Below are positions 1 through 11,115 of a stretch of 64,000 bases of DNA, one piece after another. A program made the position numbers and the translations under genes. This DNA is from Melieria omissa (lineage: Eukaryota; Arthropoda; Insecta; Diptera; Ulidiidae): contig OZ020269.1 in NCBI GenBank assembly GCA_963971225.1, positions 4,650,001 through 4,714,000 of the forward strand. The letters run 5' to 3'. Position 1 is the stretch's first letter, and every line of letters begins with the position of its first letter. The notes beneath the pieces are model-generated. The model was not told the DNA's origin, did no database searches, and worked only from the letters and a program-made list of their open reading frames with translations.

Positions 1-3000
1 AGCAGGTAGTGCCGCCGCCAAACTGGCCAAGTTGCGCCCAGTCACTGGCCACGTGTAGACACCGATTTTACATGGTTTACACGAGAATCACTGCGTCGGC
101 CGGGCCGAGTTTGTTTTTGGTTGTTGGTGCTCCAACGACAAAGCCGAAAATGACAACATGCAACAGCTTTGGCCGCTACATAAGTACACAAGTTGCTCAA
201 TTGTCTGACTGGCAGCGCTGATTCTTGTGCATAAATTATTTATAATTGTTCCACATAAATTAGCTGCACACCGGCTGCGTCCACAGTTACAATTTTGACA
301 TTTTCAGCGCAGCTAATAAGTCTTCGAAAATTTCTTCGCGAATCGCTCTTACTCGCCCGGCGAACTCCTTTCGGAAGCTGAGTTTTAATTATGCTACGCA
401 TTCGCTGCTCGAATTAATGAATGCCCACGCCGGCTGATAGGTGCTCGCGCTTTCGGCCAGCCGCCGAATCTGATAAGGCGCCGACAATTTCAAGCTAAGT
501 GCGCACTGAAAGGCGCTCGTCGCTGTAGGCGTCGCAATCGATCGCACTCTTCGAAAACAGTTTTTCGCGCTGTGCTGCGGTGACGAGATAAGAACGCGAC
601 AGCCAACACACACACAGAGCGCGCCGCTCATATCCAATGGACTTTGCCATAAGATGTTTTTTGGCCACGCTGAGTGATTGTTTTTGGCTTTTATCAGCGC
701 TCTACAGACTATTTCAATTTTTGGCTAATAAATTGTTGTGGTTATCTAAGAGAGGCGAGTTGAACACGACCGCCGCGCTCAGGCACCTTAAAAGGCAGAT
801 CGGTTTTCGCGATATCGGCAGCAAGCACAAAGCGCGGAAAATGGTGCGAACCAGATACCACAAGAATTTTAATGATGTCTGCCGACCGCTGGCACTTGGC
901 TTGCATCCTTTTAGCTGTGCACTTGAATGGAAAATTCTGTAATTAATTTGTCAAAAACCATAAATTCGTAGATGTTCAGTGTTTTTTCCACAGATGGTCA
1001 AACGATCTGAATGTTGAGTTGCTCAAGTGCAAAAAGACAAAATGGAAATACGAGCGGTGGCGGTCAAAGCACGAGGCTTATGAGGCAAATGCCTAAGGCG
1101 GCATATGGGGAGAGGTGGCAAAATTTGTATACGTGAAGAAAAAAATTTCATATTTCCATATCATGAAATAATTTCTAGACACATATCAAATTATATGCAA
1201 CTGTCTTTAGGTCAGTTTGTTTTAATAAAAAATTATATTTTCTTATTCTAACTAATGCAGTGACACCAAAATAAAGAAGGAGGAATGGAAATATACAAGA
1301 AAAAGGCTTTCGGTAGGCAGATCGTCGTCTAAGAAAACGATTGTCGTATGTGCTATTAAATTCAATGGAACATACGATGAGATGGAAGGGGATACTGCGA
1401 AGGGAGCCTAGTATTAGGTATAGAAATTAATAGATCGAGAGTTAAAGAGGATCATAAAAGTAAAGACTTAGGTCAACAATCGAGGCGAAGGCTAGAAGAG
1501 GAATTGAAGCATTTCCAGATCTTGGTATACATTCCTACTGAGTTGCCTTGTCGAGATCTGCTGCTCTACAGTATCATGGAATGTCTGTAAGTTCCGGAAT
1601 ACAGCTTAAGCGAATATATATCAACCTCTGAAACCTTCCTATCACTCACACTATCACTCGCTCCCCTCACAACTTGCACCCCTGAAGGTCTTCTCACTGG
1701 CGAAGGCTGCTCAGTGATGTCAAAAGTAAGAGCATTGAACACTTGAAGTCAGTGTTGGCCTTGTGCACGTACGTCAGCTTCCGCGTGCTGCAACACTGTG
1801 GTTGCTATGGTTGCGCAAAGTAATTGTGCACTGCCGATCGGTCAAATGAGTTAATAGCAGTCAAAATCAATGCAAATAGAAGAAAAAACCTTCTCATGTG
1901 ATTGTAGGTTTTTCGTTGTTTGCAGCCAATTTAGAGCACAAAATGCGCGAGCGCGCATCGCATAACAAAACCACAGCTCACTTAGCAAACACAAACCATA
2001 CAACAACAACAGCGTCACAAATGAAATTCAATGCACAAAAGCAGCGCCGACTGTGAGTCGTAAAAGGAATTTTAAAGACTCGGCGCGCATATCCTCGTGC
2101 GGCTGCTGCTAATGCTCGACAGCCGCGCTGCCGGCTGCTGACTGCCGAAATCGAAATCGACTTTTGGCTACTTTGCACAGCGATTTCGCAATAGTGTCGA
2201 TGCAGCGTGTTTCCTTGCTTTTTTGCTGGCACTTTAGAGTCGATTTGCGAAATGTCTTCGACTTGGACCAGTTTCGGTGCGGTGCGGTGCGATGCCGATT
2301 GGCTGCGTTCGATCGACGTTGTGGTGGCTCGATGGCTTTTATTTATGTTTTATTTAAATGCGGCTTTGCACAATCGCGTGGGTCAGCAGCACATGCCAGT
2401 GGTTGTTGTTGTTGTTGCTGCAGTGGTGCTTATTCGACTATGTCCCCTTTAAGACTTGCAGTGCATAAATTTTATTTCGGACACATAAACTATAAAAAGT
2501 ATAACTAGGCCAGACCGATTGCTCCATAATGCGATTGGCGTAATGCATTTACCCATGTCGTCGCTTCGGCTGAGGCCGAGTGGCCGCCGAACCATCTCGG
2601 CAGTTTGTTTGGATTGTAAATGTGGCTTAATTTCATTCTGTAGGCTCTCGTAGTGAAAGTTGAATAGTAACGAATAGAAGGATTCGATGCAATGTGAATG
2701 CACCAATTCGATCAGAATGAAGTTCAACTATATGTTATATAATTATATATTAGGTCTGCCTCATAAGACACACACGTCAGACTCTTTTAACGGTCATCTT
2801 TGTTAATTCCAGAGTCAACCTTTGCCGATTGCCAAAGCTTCAAATCTCAAAAGTTATGGTTGGCAATATTAAAAAAAAGTTATCTAATAATTATTTTAAT
2901 ATATTCATTTAAAATCAGAAAATCAGTGTTTAACATAATCAGTGTTTATCAGTTTTAGGATGCCAAAAGTCATAGCAGCCAAGCCAAAGTAGGTTTGACC

Positions 3001-3215
3001 ATGAAATTTTGCAATAATATTGCAGAGATCAACATCGTATCGGAGAAAAAAACTGCCTGATCCGCCCACTTTTTCGACGAGCCCCCATATAAGGTGTAAT
3101 TTCAGAAGACCATAATTTCTAATTTAATAGCATTTGTCAAGGCGGACGTAAGTTTGATTAGCGGTGAAGGAAATTGGTGCAAAAAGGTGCAAAAATTTAT
3201 TGCAGAATCTAAAAC
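1..3215. other. Upstream flanking DNA, no gene supported
   Basis: This is non-coding DNA far upstream of the laccase promoter. Positions 400-850 and 2050-2400 are richer in GC than the rest, with short CA, GGTGC and GTT runs, as often seen in fly regulatory DNA, but I cannot name a bound factor. Open frames here are short, overlap on both strands and resemble no family I know. Around 2920-2955 a 12-base unit, aatcagtgttta, occurs twice. The DNA between about 2740 and 3215 is AT-rich and holds no recognisable coding or repeat structure. Confidence 0.5.
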
Positions 3216-3217
3216 TA

Positions 3218-3953
3218 ACAGTTGGGCTGAAAAGTTCGTATCGTTTCTATGGGATGGCGACACTAGAATAAAATCCGTATCATTTTTAGATAGTACCGAC
3301 CTTCAAAACAAACGTGTATAAATTTGACAGCTGTCTGATTATTGGTTTGTGAGATACAGCATTTTGACTGAAGCAACTTCTGTTATTTTGAAAAAAAATG
3401 GATAAAAAAGAATTTCGTGTTTTAATGAAACACTATTTTTTGATGAAAAAAAAGTGCTGCTGATACCTAAAAGTGGCTTGATGAGTGTTATCCGGACTCT
3501 GCGCCGAGCGAAGCAACCATTCGTAAGTGGTTTGCTAAATTCCGTACAGCCTATATCAGCACCGAAGACAATGAACGCAGTGGACGTCCAAAAGAGGCTA
3601 TTAAGGACGGAAACATAAAAAAATCCACAAAATGATTTTGGAAGATCACAAATTGAGGTTGATTTGTATAGCTGACACTCTAAAGATATCAAAGGAACGT
3701 GTTGGACATATCGTTCATGAATATTTGGGTATGCGAAAGCTATGTGCAAAGTGGGTGCCGCGCGAGCTAACAATCGACCAAAAACAAGAACGTCGATGCT
3801 TCAGAGCAATGTTCAAAAATGGTATTGAAAAGTTGGAAGATCGCTATAATCGGTGTATCGCCCTCGATGGCAACTATGTTGAATAATAAAATCGAATTTT
3901 GCCAAAAAAAAGTGTTTTTCTATAAAACGATATGAACTTTTCAGCCCAACTGT
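3218..3953 (+). mobile_element. Internally deleted mariner element
   Basis: The element is bounded by inverted termini that begin ACAGTTGGGCTGAAAAGTTC on both ends, with matching extending for about 29 bases with one difference. It is flanked by the TA duplication typical of Tc1/mariner insertions (3216-3217 and 3954-3955). At 736 bp it is well short of the roughly 1.3 kb of an intact mariner. Inside lie the start and the extreme end of a mariner transposase, with the catalytic middle missing. It can only be a passive, non-autonomous copy. Confidence 0.9.
3398..3886 (+). pseudogene. Mariner transposase remnant
   Basis: An ATG at 3398 opens a frame beginning MDKKEFRVLMKHYF, the usual start of a mariner helix-turn-helix region, but it hits a stop after 21 codons. 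Homology resumes in other frames (around YPDSAPSEATIRKWFAKF) and in the long open segment from 3632, which carries the second DNA-binding helix region (IADTLKISKERVGHIVHEYL) and the linker motif WVPREL. The frame then jumps to the C-terminal tail (GIEKLEDRYNRCIALDGNYV) and stops. The segment with the catalytic aspartates (DD34D in mariner) is deleted, so the product cannot be an active transposase. A polyadenylation-like aataaa overlaps the stop region. Confidence 0.85.
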
Positions 3954-3955
3954 TA

Positions 3956-4756
3956 GGCACATTTTTCATATATGTGGTTATAAGCATTACATGGAACGTT
4001 ACGTAACTATATATTGTTTACTCTATTGGAAAAAGGAATAATTTATGGAAACACCCAATTTTAAGTAGCTACCTATTTTAATCGATAAACAACTTAAAAA
4101 AGAAAAAGCTTCAAGAATTTACCAAAGTTGGAACAAGATGTCGAAGTATTTAAATTTAAAGAAAATTTGTGCAAAAATATTTCACACAAAAAATTGTGAT
4201 ATTGAATTGTGAATTGTGTAAACTTCATCGACAAATTCAGTCTGAGAAAGACAGTCTGTGAGACAAATTCGATAACGGGTTGCTTTTTGTTTTGTTTTCA
4301 GCATCTATTCGCAACATTTGCATATTCCTCTACCTACATATCCCTAAGCATTTTTTGTTTGTCACAAATCAAATCTTGACACATAATGACTACAGTTTTG
4401 CCCCTCTCACTTTTAATTTCTAGATCCGCACCTGTTCGCACATAACAACAAAAATTGTTTTCTTTTTGTTATTTATTGTTGCGAACATTGAGACTTGCAA
4501 ATTTGTTGCTGCTCACACAATTGGCAAAAGTCAAAGATTTTGTAAATGTAAAAAACATAACCGGAAAACAAGACAAATGTGAAGGTGAAGAAAGAATTTG
4601 CGAGGAAAGTTTGTTGGATAAGGTTTTTGTTCGATCTATTGAACTTTTTAATGGTATTCAAATGAAAGCATTTGGCTAATTGTAACATTTTGCAACACTG
4701 TGTTGACATGGGCAAACGGACGGAGACTGAGCGAAAAAAATATTAATAATAAAAAA
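3956..4756. other. AT-rich spacer between two transposons
   Basis: No gene or repeat family is recognised here. The two opposed short frames around 4455-4715 overlap each other and have no family resemblance, so I treat them as chance. Confidence 0.5.
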
Positions 4757-4759
4757 TAG

Positions 4760-5481
4760 CACAGCACAACAAAAAAACACTTTTTTCTGTTGCATGGAGT
4801 TTTCTAATGTTTCTTACTAATGGGTGCGCTGATTTCGAATCTACCATCAGGTTTTTTCTAGCAGCTCTAGTTATTGAGATATAGGTACCGTGTCATTTTT
4901 TCAGTTTTTCCTCTACTTTTTCCATATTTTGGATCGTAATTTCTAAACCAAAAACCCGATTGGCATGATTTGAGGCTCCTAATTTTTTAAGGAAAAAGTA
5001 TGAAGTTGACTATGGTACATTTTTGTTATTATTTCGATGCGAATGTGTATTCCGCCAAATAATTTGGCTGTGTTGTATTGCTTGATGTTTTTTCTTAAGA
5101 TATTCATATACTTCGTAATTTGATTTATGAAACGTCTGTACAAATTTCGCCATCAGAAAAAACGCCCTAAAATTCAATATTTTCCTACTTTGAAACCTTA
5201 TTACAACGCCAAGTTAGAACGCATAACATTGATTAATGTCAGAAAAGATGGCAAAGTTGTTAGTGCAACGATATATAAAACATGTTGATAGGATTATTGG
5301 TTCAGAAATTACAGTCGAAAACGAAAAAAAAACCGAGGAAAATTCGAAAAAGTGACACGCCCATTTTTTGTAAAAACTAGAGCTGTTACATAAAAACGGA
5401 GTATGGTTTTGAAATCAGCGTGAAAAAACGATTCAGATTCATGTAAAAAACTCCATGCAACAGACATGCTGTTGTGCAGTG
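4760..5481. mobile_element. Foldback MITE with CACAGCACAACA / CACTGCACAACA ends
   Basis: The left end reads CACAGCACAACA and the right end, on the opposite strand, reads CACTGCACAACA. Inside these, the arms remain alignable though diverged for roughly 250 bases: both share GTTGCATGGAGTTTT, CAGCTCTAGTT, a TGTCA(T/C)TTTTTC block and GTAATTTCT(A/G)AACCAA in the same order. The flanking triplets are tag and taa, an imperfect 3-base target duplication. No protein is encoded. The same outer ends occur on the foldback element at 40480-41811, so the two belong to one family. The CACTG start and 3-base duplication resemble the CACTA/Chapaev (CMC) group, which is inference. Confidence 0.75.
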
Positions 5482-6570
5482 TAATCAATAATTTTGAACT
5501 TTTATGGATGAAGCTTAAAACAACACAGCAAATTCCATAAACTTAAACTATTATGTAATACATAATTTAGCGGCGGTTTTTTCGGTTTTTTAAATTGCTA
5601 CTTAATTCCAATCAAACTTGCCAAGCAAACCTGCCCAACACGCTCTTTTTTTCTTGTCTTCTCTGCTTCTCTACGTAGGTCGGAGCTCTATTAGCACAAT
5701 GGTTGCCGTACTCCGGGGACACTGCTTATAGGTAGACATGATAAAAGACTAGACTATATAATGGACTATATAACAGCCTCTAAGATGGTTGTCAATGTCC
5801 GTCTTTGCTTTGAGCAATGCTCAGTTATCTGATACTTACTAATTCCTTTAAGTTTTCTACCATAAATGTGAGGAAGAAAGCAAGGTTTTGTGTGAATTGG
5901 AATCCTCGTAACTTTTAGCGCCTTAAATGGCGTATTCACGCCGTCTTAATATAGAATCACAATCCCATATCCATTTGCACCCACCTGTGGTAATCCTCAC
6001 AGGTTGACATCTAATGGAAATTTGCTAAACAATTTTCTCACAGCTTCCTACTACATAAATACGTGGTTTACAGAAGAGTATGACTACAGCAAAAGTCGCC
6101 ACATATCACTGATGACCACATACAGTCAGGAAACGGCCTTGGCAGTGAACTTTGCCAACAACTTGTTGCCACAATATAACAACGATACACTCGCCAGCAA
6201 CTAAAAAAAGTATGCGTACTGCCAGGCGCAATGAAACCCCAATTGGAGCTTCCTCAGCAGGCAGTCAAAGTACAAAAAACCAAAATTGTAAAAAACCAAC
6301 AACAAAAAGCAATGAAAAAACCTGAAAATCTCGCATTGACTCCATCAAGCACACATAAGGCACGTTGCAAAAAAATTAAAAACAGATGCTACACAGCATC
6401 GCCGACACAAGCAACATCTTCATCGTAACAAAAAACATGTACAATAGCAACAACAATCACATGCGAAACATCACTCAGCACGCACGCGAAAGGTGCAGTT
6501 GAATGCACTCGACCCGAGTGTAAAAACACCATCAAAGTTTGGCTGCTGTACGGCAAAATCTTAAATGCCG

Positions 6571-6594
6571 TTGTTGTTGTTGTTGTTGTTGTTG
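6571..6594. repeat. (TTG)8 microsatellite
   Basis: Eight perfect TTG units. It is a simple repeat in upstream non-coding DNA; a threonine run on the other strand is only its translation. Confidence 0.95.
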
Positions 6595-7476
6595 AGGTGT
6601 TGTTGATAATAGCAGCACGACAGAGCACCCTCAACAATCAACAATAACAACGAGCACAAAAACAATCATTCATGAATAGCTTCAGCAGCGCGCACGGCAG
6701 CTCGCCATCTCTTCTGTCTTCTGTCGAATGTCTGCTGTCTTCTGTTGGCGGTGCTCGGTCTTCAGTCTTCCAATTTAATTACAACAATGACTTGCACGAG
6801 TAGCGCAGCGGCAGAGGTTGCAGTGCACGGCGATGGCTGCTGCATGCGATATGAGTGCAGCGAATCGGGCTGCATTTCAGTTCAGTGTACACTGTGTGCA
6901 TAGTAAAAGGTCCGCGCAGTCGTGAGTGTTCTCGCCTGTAGTTAGGCATTAATGACTGCATTTGTGCGCTAATGTTAAAGGATCCATAATCAAGTGCGAA
7001 CTTCTGAGTGCAACACGATTACTGGTTTCCCTTTCTCCGTTAGTGTTTATGAAAAGTGAGCCATTTATAAATTGTCTACCTTAGTAGATGATGGAAATCA
7101 TATACTTAACTTTTATGTCAAAATTGATTGAAAACTTGCCTGATACACATCAGAATACTGCTAAAGGTTTTGCCACATCTAGTCCCATCAGAGTTTAATT
7201 AGTTATTGTTACTTCAAAGGCCGTTTTCAGCACGAGACACATTCAGCTCAAATCATATATACGTGCGACAGACAGACCGACAGACATGTGTACGAAAACT
7301 TGTGGTGGCTCATGCAAAAACTTGGCGTTCGGCACGGTTTTTGCATACAACAGAAAAACTAGCAATTATGTGCACTTTATATAAGTAGCTGGCAATTTTC
7401 CAGCTGGTCACATTACAAACAAAGCATAAAAAGTCATTTTCACCCATTAAGCGAAACAATGAAATTGAATTTCTAT

Positions 7477-7498
7477 CACACACACACACACACACACA
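7477..7498. repeat. (CA)11 microsatellite
   Basis: Eleven perfect CA units in upstream non-coding DNA. Confidence 0.95.
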
Positions 7499-10407
7499 TC
7501 CACACAGCTGACAAGCCAACGAAACGAGACAGCTGGCCGGATGAAGGCAGTCGGTTGGGTTGCAGTCGACACTTGTGATATGAGAAATCAGAGCAAAACA
7601 ACAACGACTCTGACGGGCTGACAGCGATACGCTGACAGGTGCTTTTCCATGAATAACTAGTCAGCAATTCATAGAAGGGACCGTAGATGCGATAATTAAA
7701 ATATCGATAAAAGTGAAAAAGCAGACAGAGAGGAGTCAAATGCACTGAACTCTTGCCTTGTATTGGTACTTTCCATCAAATCAGATCGACAAATTGAACA
7801 AGAAACGGTTTTTTTAAACTTCTCCTTAAGAAATTGGTTTTCCGCCAAGTTATTTCGGTTTGGGTTGGTTCAAATATTCGCTGCAACTGGCCGATGCGCC
7901 GCGAAGTGCAGCACTCACGCATGCACCGATTATGTGTGCTTTCCACATGCCTCAATGTGCCCACTGAATGCGCGAATTTGTGGTTTTCCTTTTACAACTG
8001 TGTGTATTTGTAATTATTATGTTACTATTTTTTATACTTATGACATCGCTAGGTGAATTTAACAAAAATTGTACTTATTGCTGGCAGCATATTTTGTGTT
8101 TGTTGCTGCTTGCATACTTAATGTCATTGTAATGTCTGTTGTTCTCATTTCCACTTATTTGCTTGTTTCCACTTGGCACATTTAATGCTGTTTACTTTCG
8201 CAAACTGCTGTCCGCGAATAAAATTTACATGTTTCTTCATTTTACTATACAAAGTTGCTTAAAAAAAAATTAATGCAGCTAAAAATTGCTTATGCCAGAA
8301 AGTTTTTACTTTATTAAATGCGAAAAAATTTGAATATGGGTGCAAGTTTTATAAAAAAGACATTAACCCATCAGCGGTCGCCAAAAATCGCTGATTTTTG
8401 GTTAACAATTACGAAGACTTTTGGCCAAAGATGAATTTTTGACCACCAAAAAGTAAGAGCAACTCCCACTATAAAAGCGTTTGGTTTTGTATTCGCGCAA
8501 TATGTAAATTTTCCGTATTTTATAGAATAATCTATAAAATAGGTAAATAAATTGCATTAACAAAAGACCAACGCTACTTTTTTCATCAAAAGTTGGAAGA
8601 AATAATGTGCAAGTGTTGAGTTGCTCACAGTGTTCGGGCCGATTTTTGTTTGTCTGTTCTACAATCGTGATGCTTAATGGCTTTTCTCCGTACCAGCATA
8701 ACCTGTCTTCGTATCTAGAACTCATAATTCTCATTATTGCAAATATTGTTGTCGCTCAATCGAAACCACACTTATTGGCAACAATCACTGTTAAGACATG
8801 CTTTAAGTGCCGACATAGAAAAGCACCAAGCTCTTTCCATTCAAAAAGCGTAAAGCAGACTGAAGACGAAGATCACTGCCGCGTTTCTTGGCTGTCACTA
8901 CAACTCAGAACTGGGTCAGTAGGAAAACTGGTTGCCGACCACATAAAGTTGGCCAGAATGCAAACACAAAACACGCAAACATGCCTCGTCTTCGATTCGA
9001 TGTTTTTTTCAAGTGGCTCAGAGAAACTGCAAACACAACCAGTCAACGACTTTTGCCCATAAAAAAGGAGCAACTCACAGTTACTCAGACATTCAGACCA
9101 ACGCAGACTAGCAGCAACGCTATTCTGACGCTGAGCCATAAATAACTTTCAATTTCACTGAAACTGGAAAAAATATAATAGCACAAAAAATACGATACTC
9201 GTAATTTGCAAACAATGCACACACACACATACATCATTTCAAGGTAACGTGGTGCGTGTGTGATTTGTTTGTGTCCACTCATAGAGAAAATATTTGCTTA
9301 TTGCCATTTCGCCCGATTCTCACTGCCAGCTGGGCTCTTGCCAAGTTCTTGGCAGTCACTTTCTTTGGCTACATCTGTGTCGTTCGTGACAATTTCAAGA
9401 CTACTGTTTCACTCTCTCGCTCACACTTTCGCTCTCTTTGGCTCAGTAAGCAATGAACTACCTACCACTCGGCGTTCAAAATGCAGAATTTCCATCGCCA
9501 CCAAAGCTTTCATCTCTTTGGATTTTCAAGGTGTACGCTTGCAGACGCTGCGTGTTTTTCCCAGTTAAAAAGCGTTTACAGCTCACTGAAGTGGAGATTT
9601 TGTTTAAGAAAATTTATTTTCAATATATCTTTGAGTAATGACTCTGGTAAACATTAAACAATTTAAACTAATTAGGGCTCAGGACTGAAAGGGACAATAG
9701 CCAATAAAACATTTAAACCATGGGTTGACTTTTAGATTCAAATTTTAGATTGAATTTCAATTAACTAAACTCGCAGAGTCCAGTTCGCTACTTGAACCAT
9801 TCGTTTTCAATGGCACTCAGATGGCTGCAGCCGCTCTCGCTGTTTCTCTCTGCCCGACTTTTCCCAGGCCGTGCACGATTCTAAAGAGCCAAAAGTGAAG
9901 GCATTCCGCGCAAAGATCACGTCTGCATCGGCTCCAACACGTTTCTTCATTTATTTAGTTCACTTTATTTGTTCGCTGCTATTTGCAATCGGGTTTTGCG
10001 CTTCTCGCGGGCTCTCGCGCTGCTCGCAAAATGGCTCTCGCGCGGCGGGGTGGCGTTCGTGCAGCGTCTTGCGGTAACGGTTTCTTCATTCATTCACGAT
10101 TTTTACCTTCACCGCGCCACAAGCGAACGATCAAACGACCAAACGAACGAACGAACGGCCGAACGCAGTGGCAACGTCCGGGAGCTTTTACTACGCTTGC
10201 CGCGGCGGCACTTCTTAAGCTCGGCGGCAGCTGCAGCTGTTGCTGCTGCCGAGTGGCTGCGCAAGCGCACCCGACGCAGCAGCCAAGCCGCTGCAACCGC
10301 GAAGCGTCACGAGACGATGTCTGCTCTACGGCGTGATTCATTTGCAGCCGCGGCCGCGAGTGCCGCTGCGACTGCGCCTGCAGCACTGGCGTTCATTCAG
10401 AAGGTTT

Positions 10408-10442
10408 TATATATTCGTCCGGCTGGCGCGTTGAGTTCAGTT
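10408..10442 (+). promoter_or_regulatory. Laccase 2 core promoter (TATA box and initiator)
   Basis: TATATATT starts at 10408 and the initiator TCAGTT lies at 10437-10442. Taking the A at 10439 as +1 puts the TATA box at -31, the spacing seen in TATA-driven fly promoters. The pair lies 553 bases upstream of the laccase start codon on the same strand, just after a GC-rich block. No downstream promoter element matching the usual consensus is evident at +28. The exact start is inferred from sequence only. Confidence 0.7.
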
Positions 10443-10991
10443 TGGTGCTTAAGCGCGGGGCGCGTATCTCGTACTCTGGATTAGCTCTGATTGGCTCGAC
10501 TGTGGATTAACTCTAAAATTTCCAGGTCTTGTTGTGTTCCGATTTGAAGTTTGTGTGCATTTGCTGTCGCACCGTCGAGGCAAACAAGTCGAAGCCAAAA
10601 CGTCATCTCGCAAGCGAATGTGGTCGTGCACATGTCCTGTCGAACGGAAGAGTTTAGCTAACATTCGTTTAGTTTTGTTTCTTTTGTGCAAAAGCTCAGC
10701 AAAGCAAGTTGGTTGCTTTTGCTAAAAAGAAATTAAAAAAAAGTATATATTTTAAATCAATAATTGTTGGTTTTTTTGTAATTGTTGCTGACCCACAGTG
10801 TGTGAGAAGGATAACGCGCGAAGCATTTAGCACAGTGATCTTGGAAATGCTTCTTGAGTGATTTGTGTACATTTGGCAATAAATTCGCAAGCGCAAGTTT
10901 TGCTTTGGCTTTGAATAAATTAGCTCAAATTAATTACGATTGAATTGCAACAAGTGACTGCGGTGCACAAACAAAAAGAAAAATATTCAAA
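10439..10991 (+). other. Laccase 2 5' untranslated leader
   Basis: This is the predicted leader between the initiator and the start codon, assuming it is not spliced. It holds three upstream ATGs with short frames: 10618-10725 (35 codons), 10632 (nine codons) and 10846 (four codons). None overlaps the laccase ATG. The ATG at 10992 has a good insect context (TTCAAAATG). A hidden intron in the leader cannot be excluded. Confidence 0.55.
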
Positions 10992-11115
10992 ATGTCAGTC
11001 AAGTGGAAAGAGAATCGCGAATGGAAGCTAACGGCCGCCTTGCTGGGCCTGTGCGCCCTTTTATTGGATATACCAGCGGCACAGGGAGTGCGCGTCGCCG
11101 GACAACGCTTATCAG
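10992..11115 (+). CDS. Laccase 2 coding exon 1 (signal peptide)
   Basis: The 124 nt encode 41 residues plus one base. A charged start (MSVKWKENREWK) is followed by the hydrophobic core LTAALLGLCALLL and a small-residue stretch (IPAAQG) suited to signal peptidase. The exon ends at ATCAG before GTGAGT, a consensus donor. It is phase 1, and the leftover G joins GC of the next exon to make glycine. Confidence 0.92.

Larger units (their letters stand above)
5485..10407. other. Distal and proximal upstream region of laccase 2, no gene supported
   Basis: I see no exon with convincing protein homology here. The stretch holds a (TTG)8 and a (CA)11 microsatellite and, from about 9800 to 10400, a GC-rich block next to the promoter with CT-rich, AACG-repeat and CAG-rich patches. 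Frames up to 171 codons run through this block, but the longest one (9969-10484) crosses the TATA box and initiator and encodes alanine-rich low-complexity sequence, so it is better read as promoter DNA. It is probably part of the cis-regulatory region of laccase 2, inferred from position only. Confidence 0.5.

Noticed and set aside
8607..9062. 151-codon frame in the upstream region
   Set aside because: It starts with GTG, has no domain and is overlapped by frames on the other strand.
9969..10484. 171-codon open frame upstream of laccase 2
   Set aside because: It runs through the TATA box and initiator, is alanine/serine-rich low complexity, and lies in a GC-rich promoter block with open frames on both strands.
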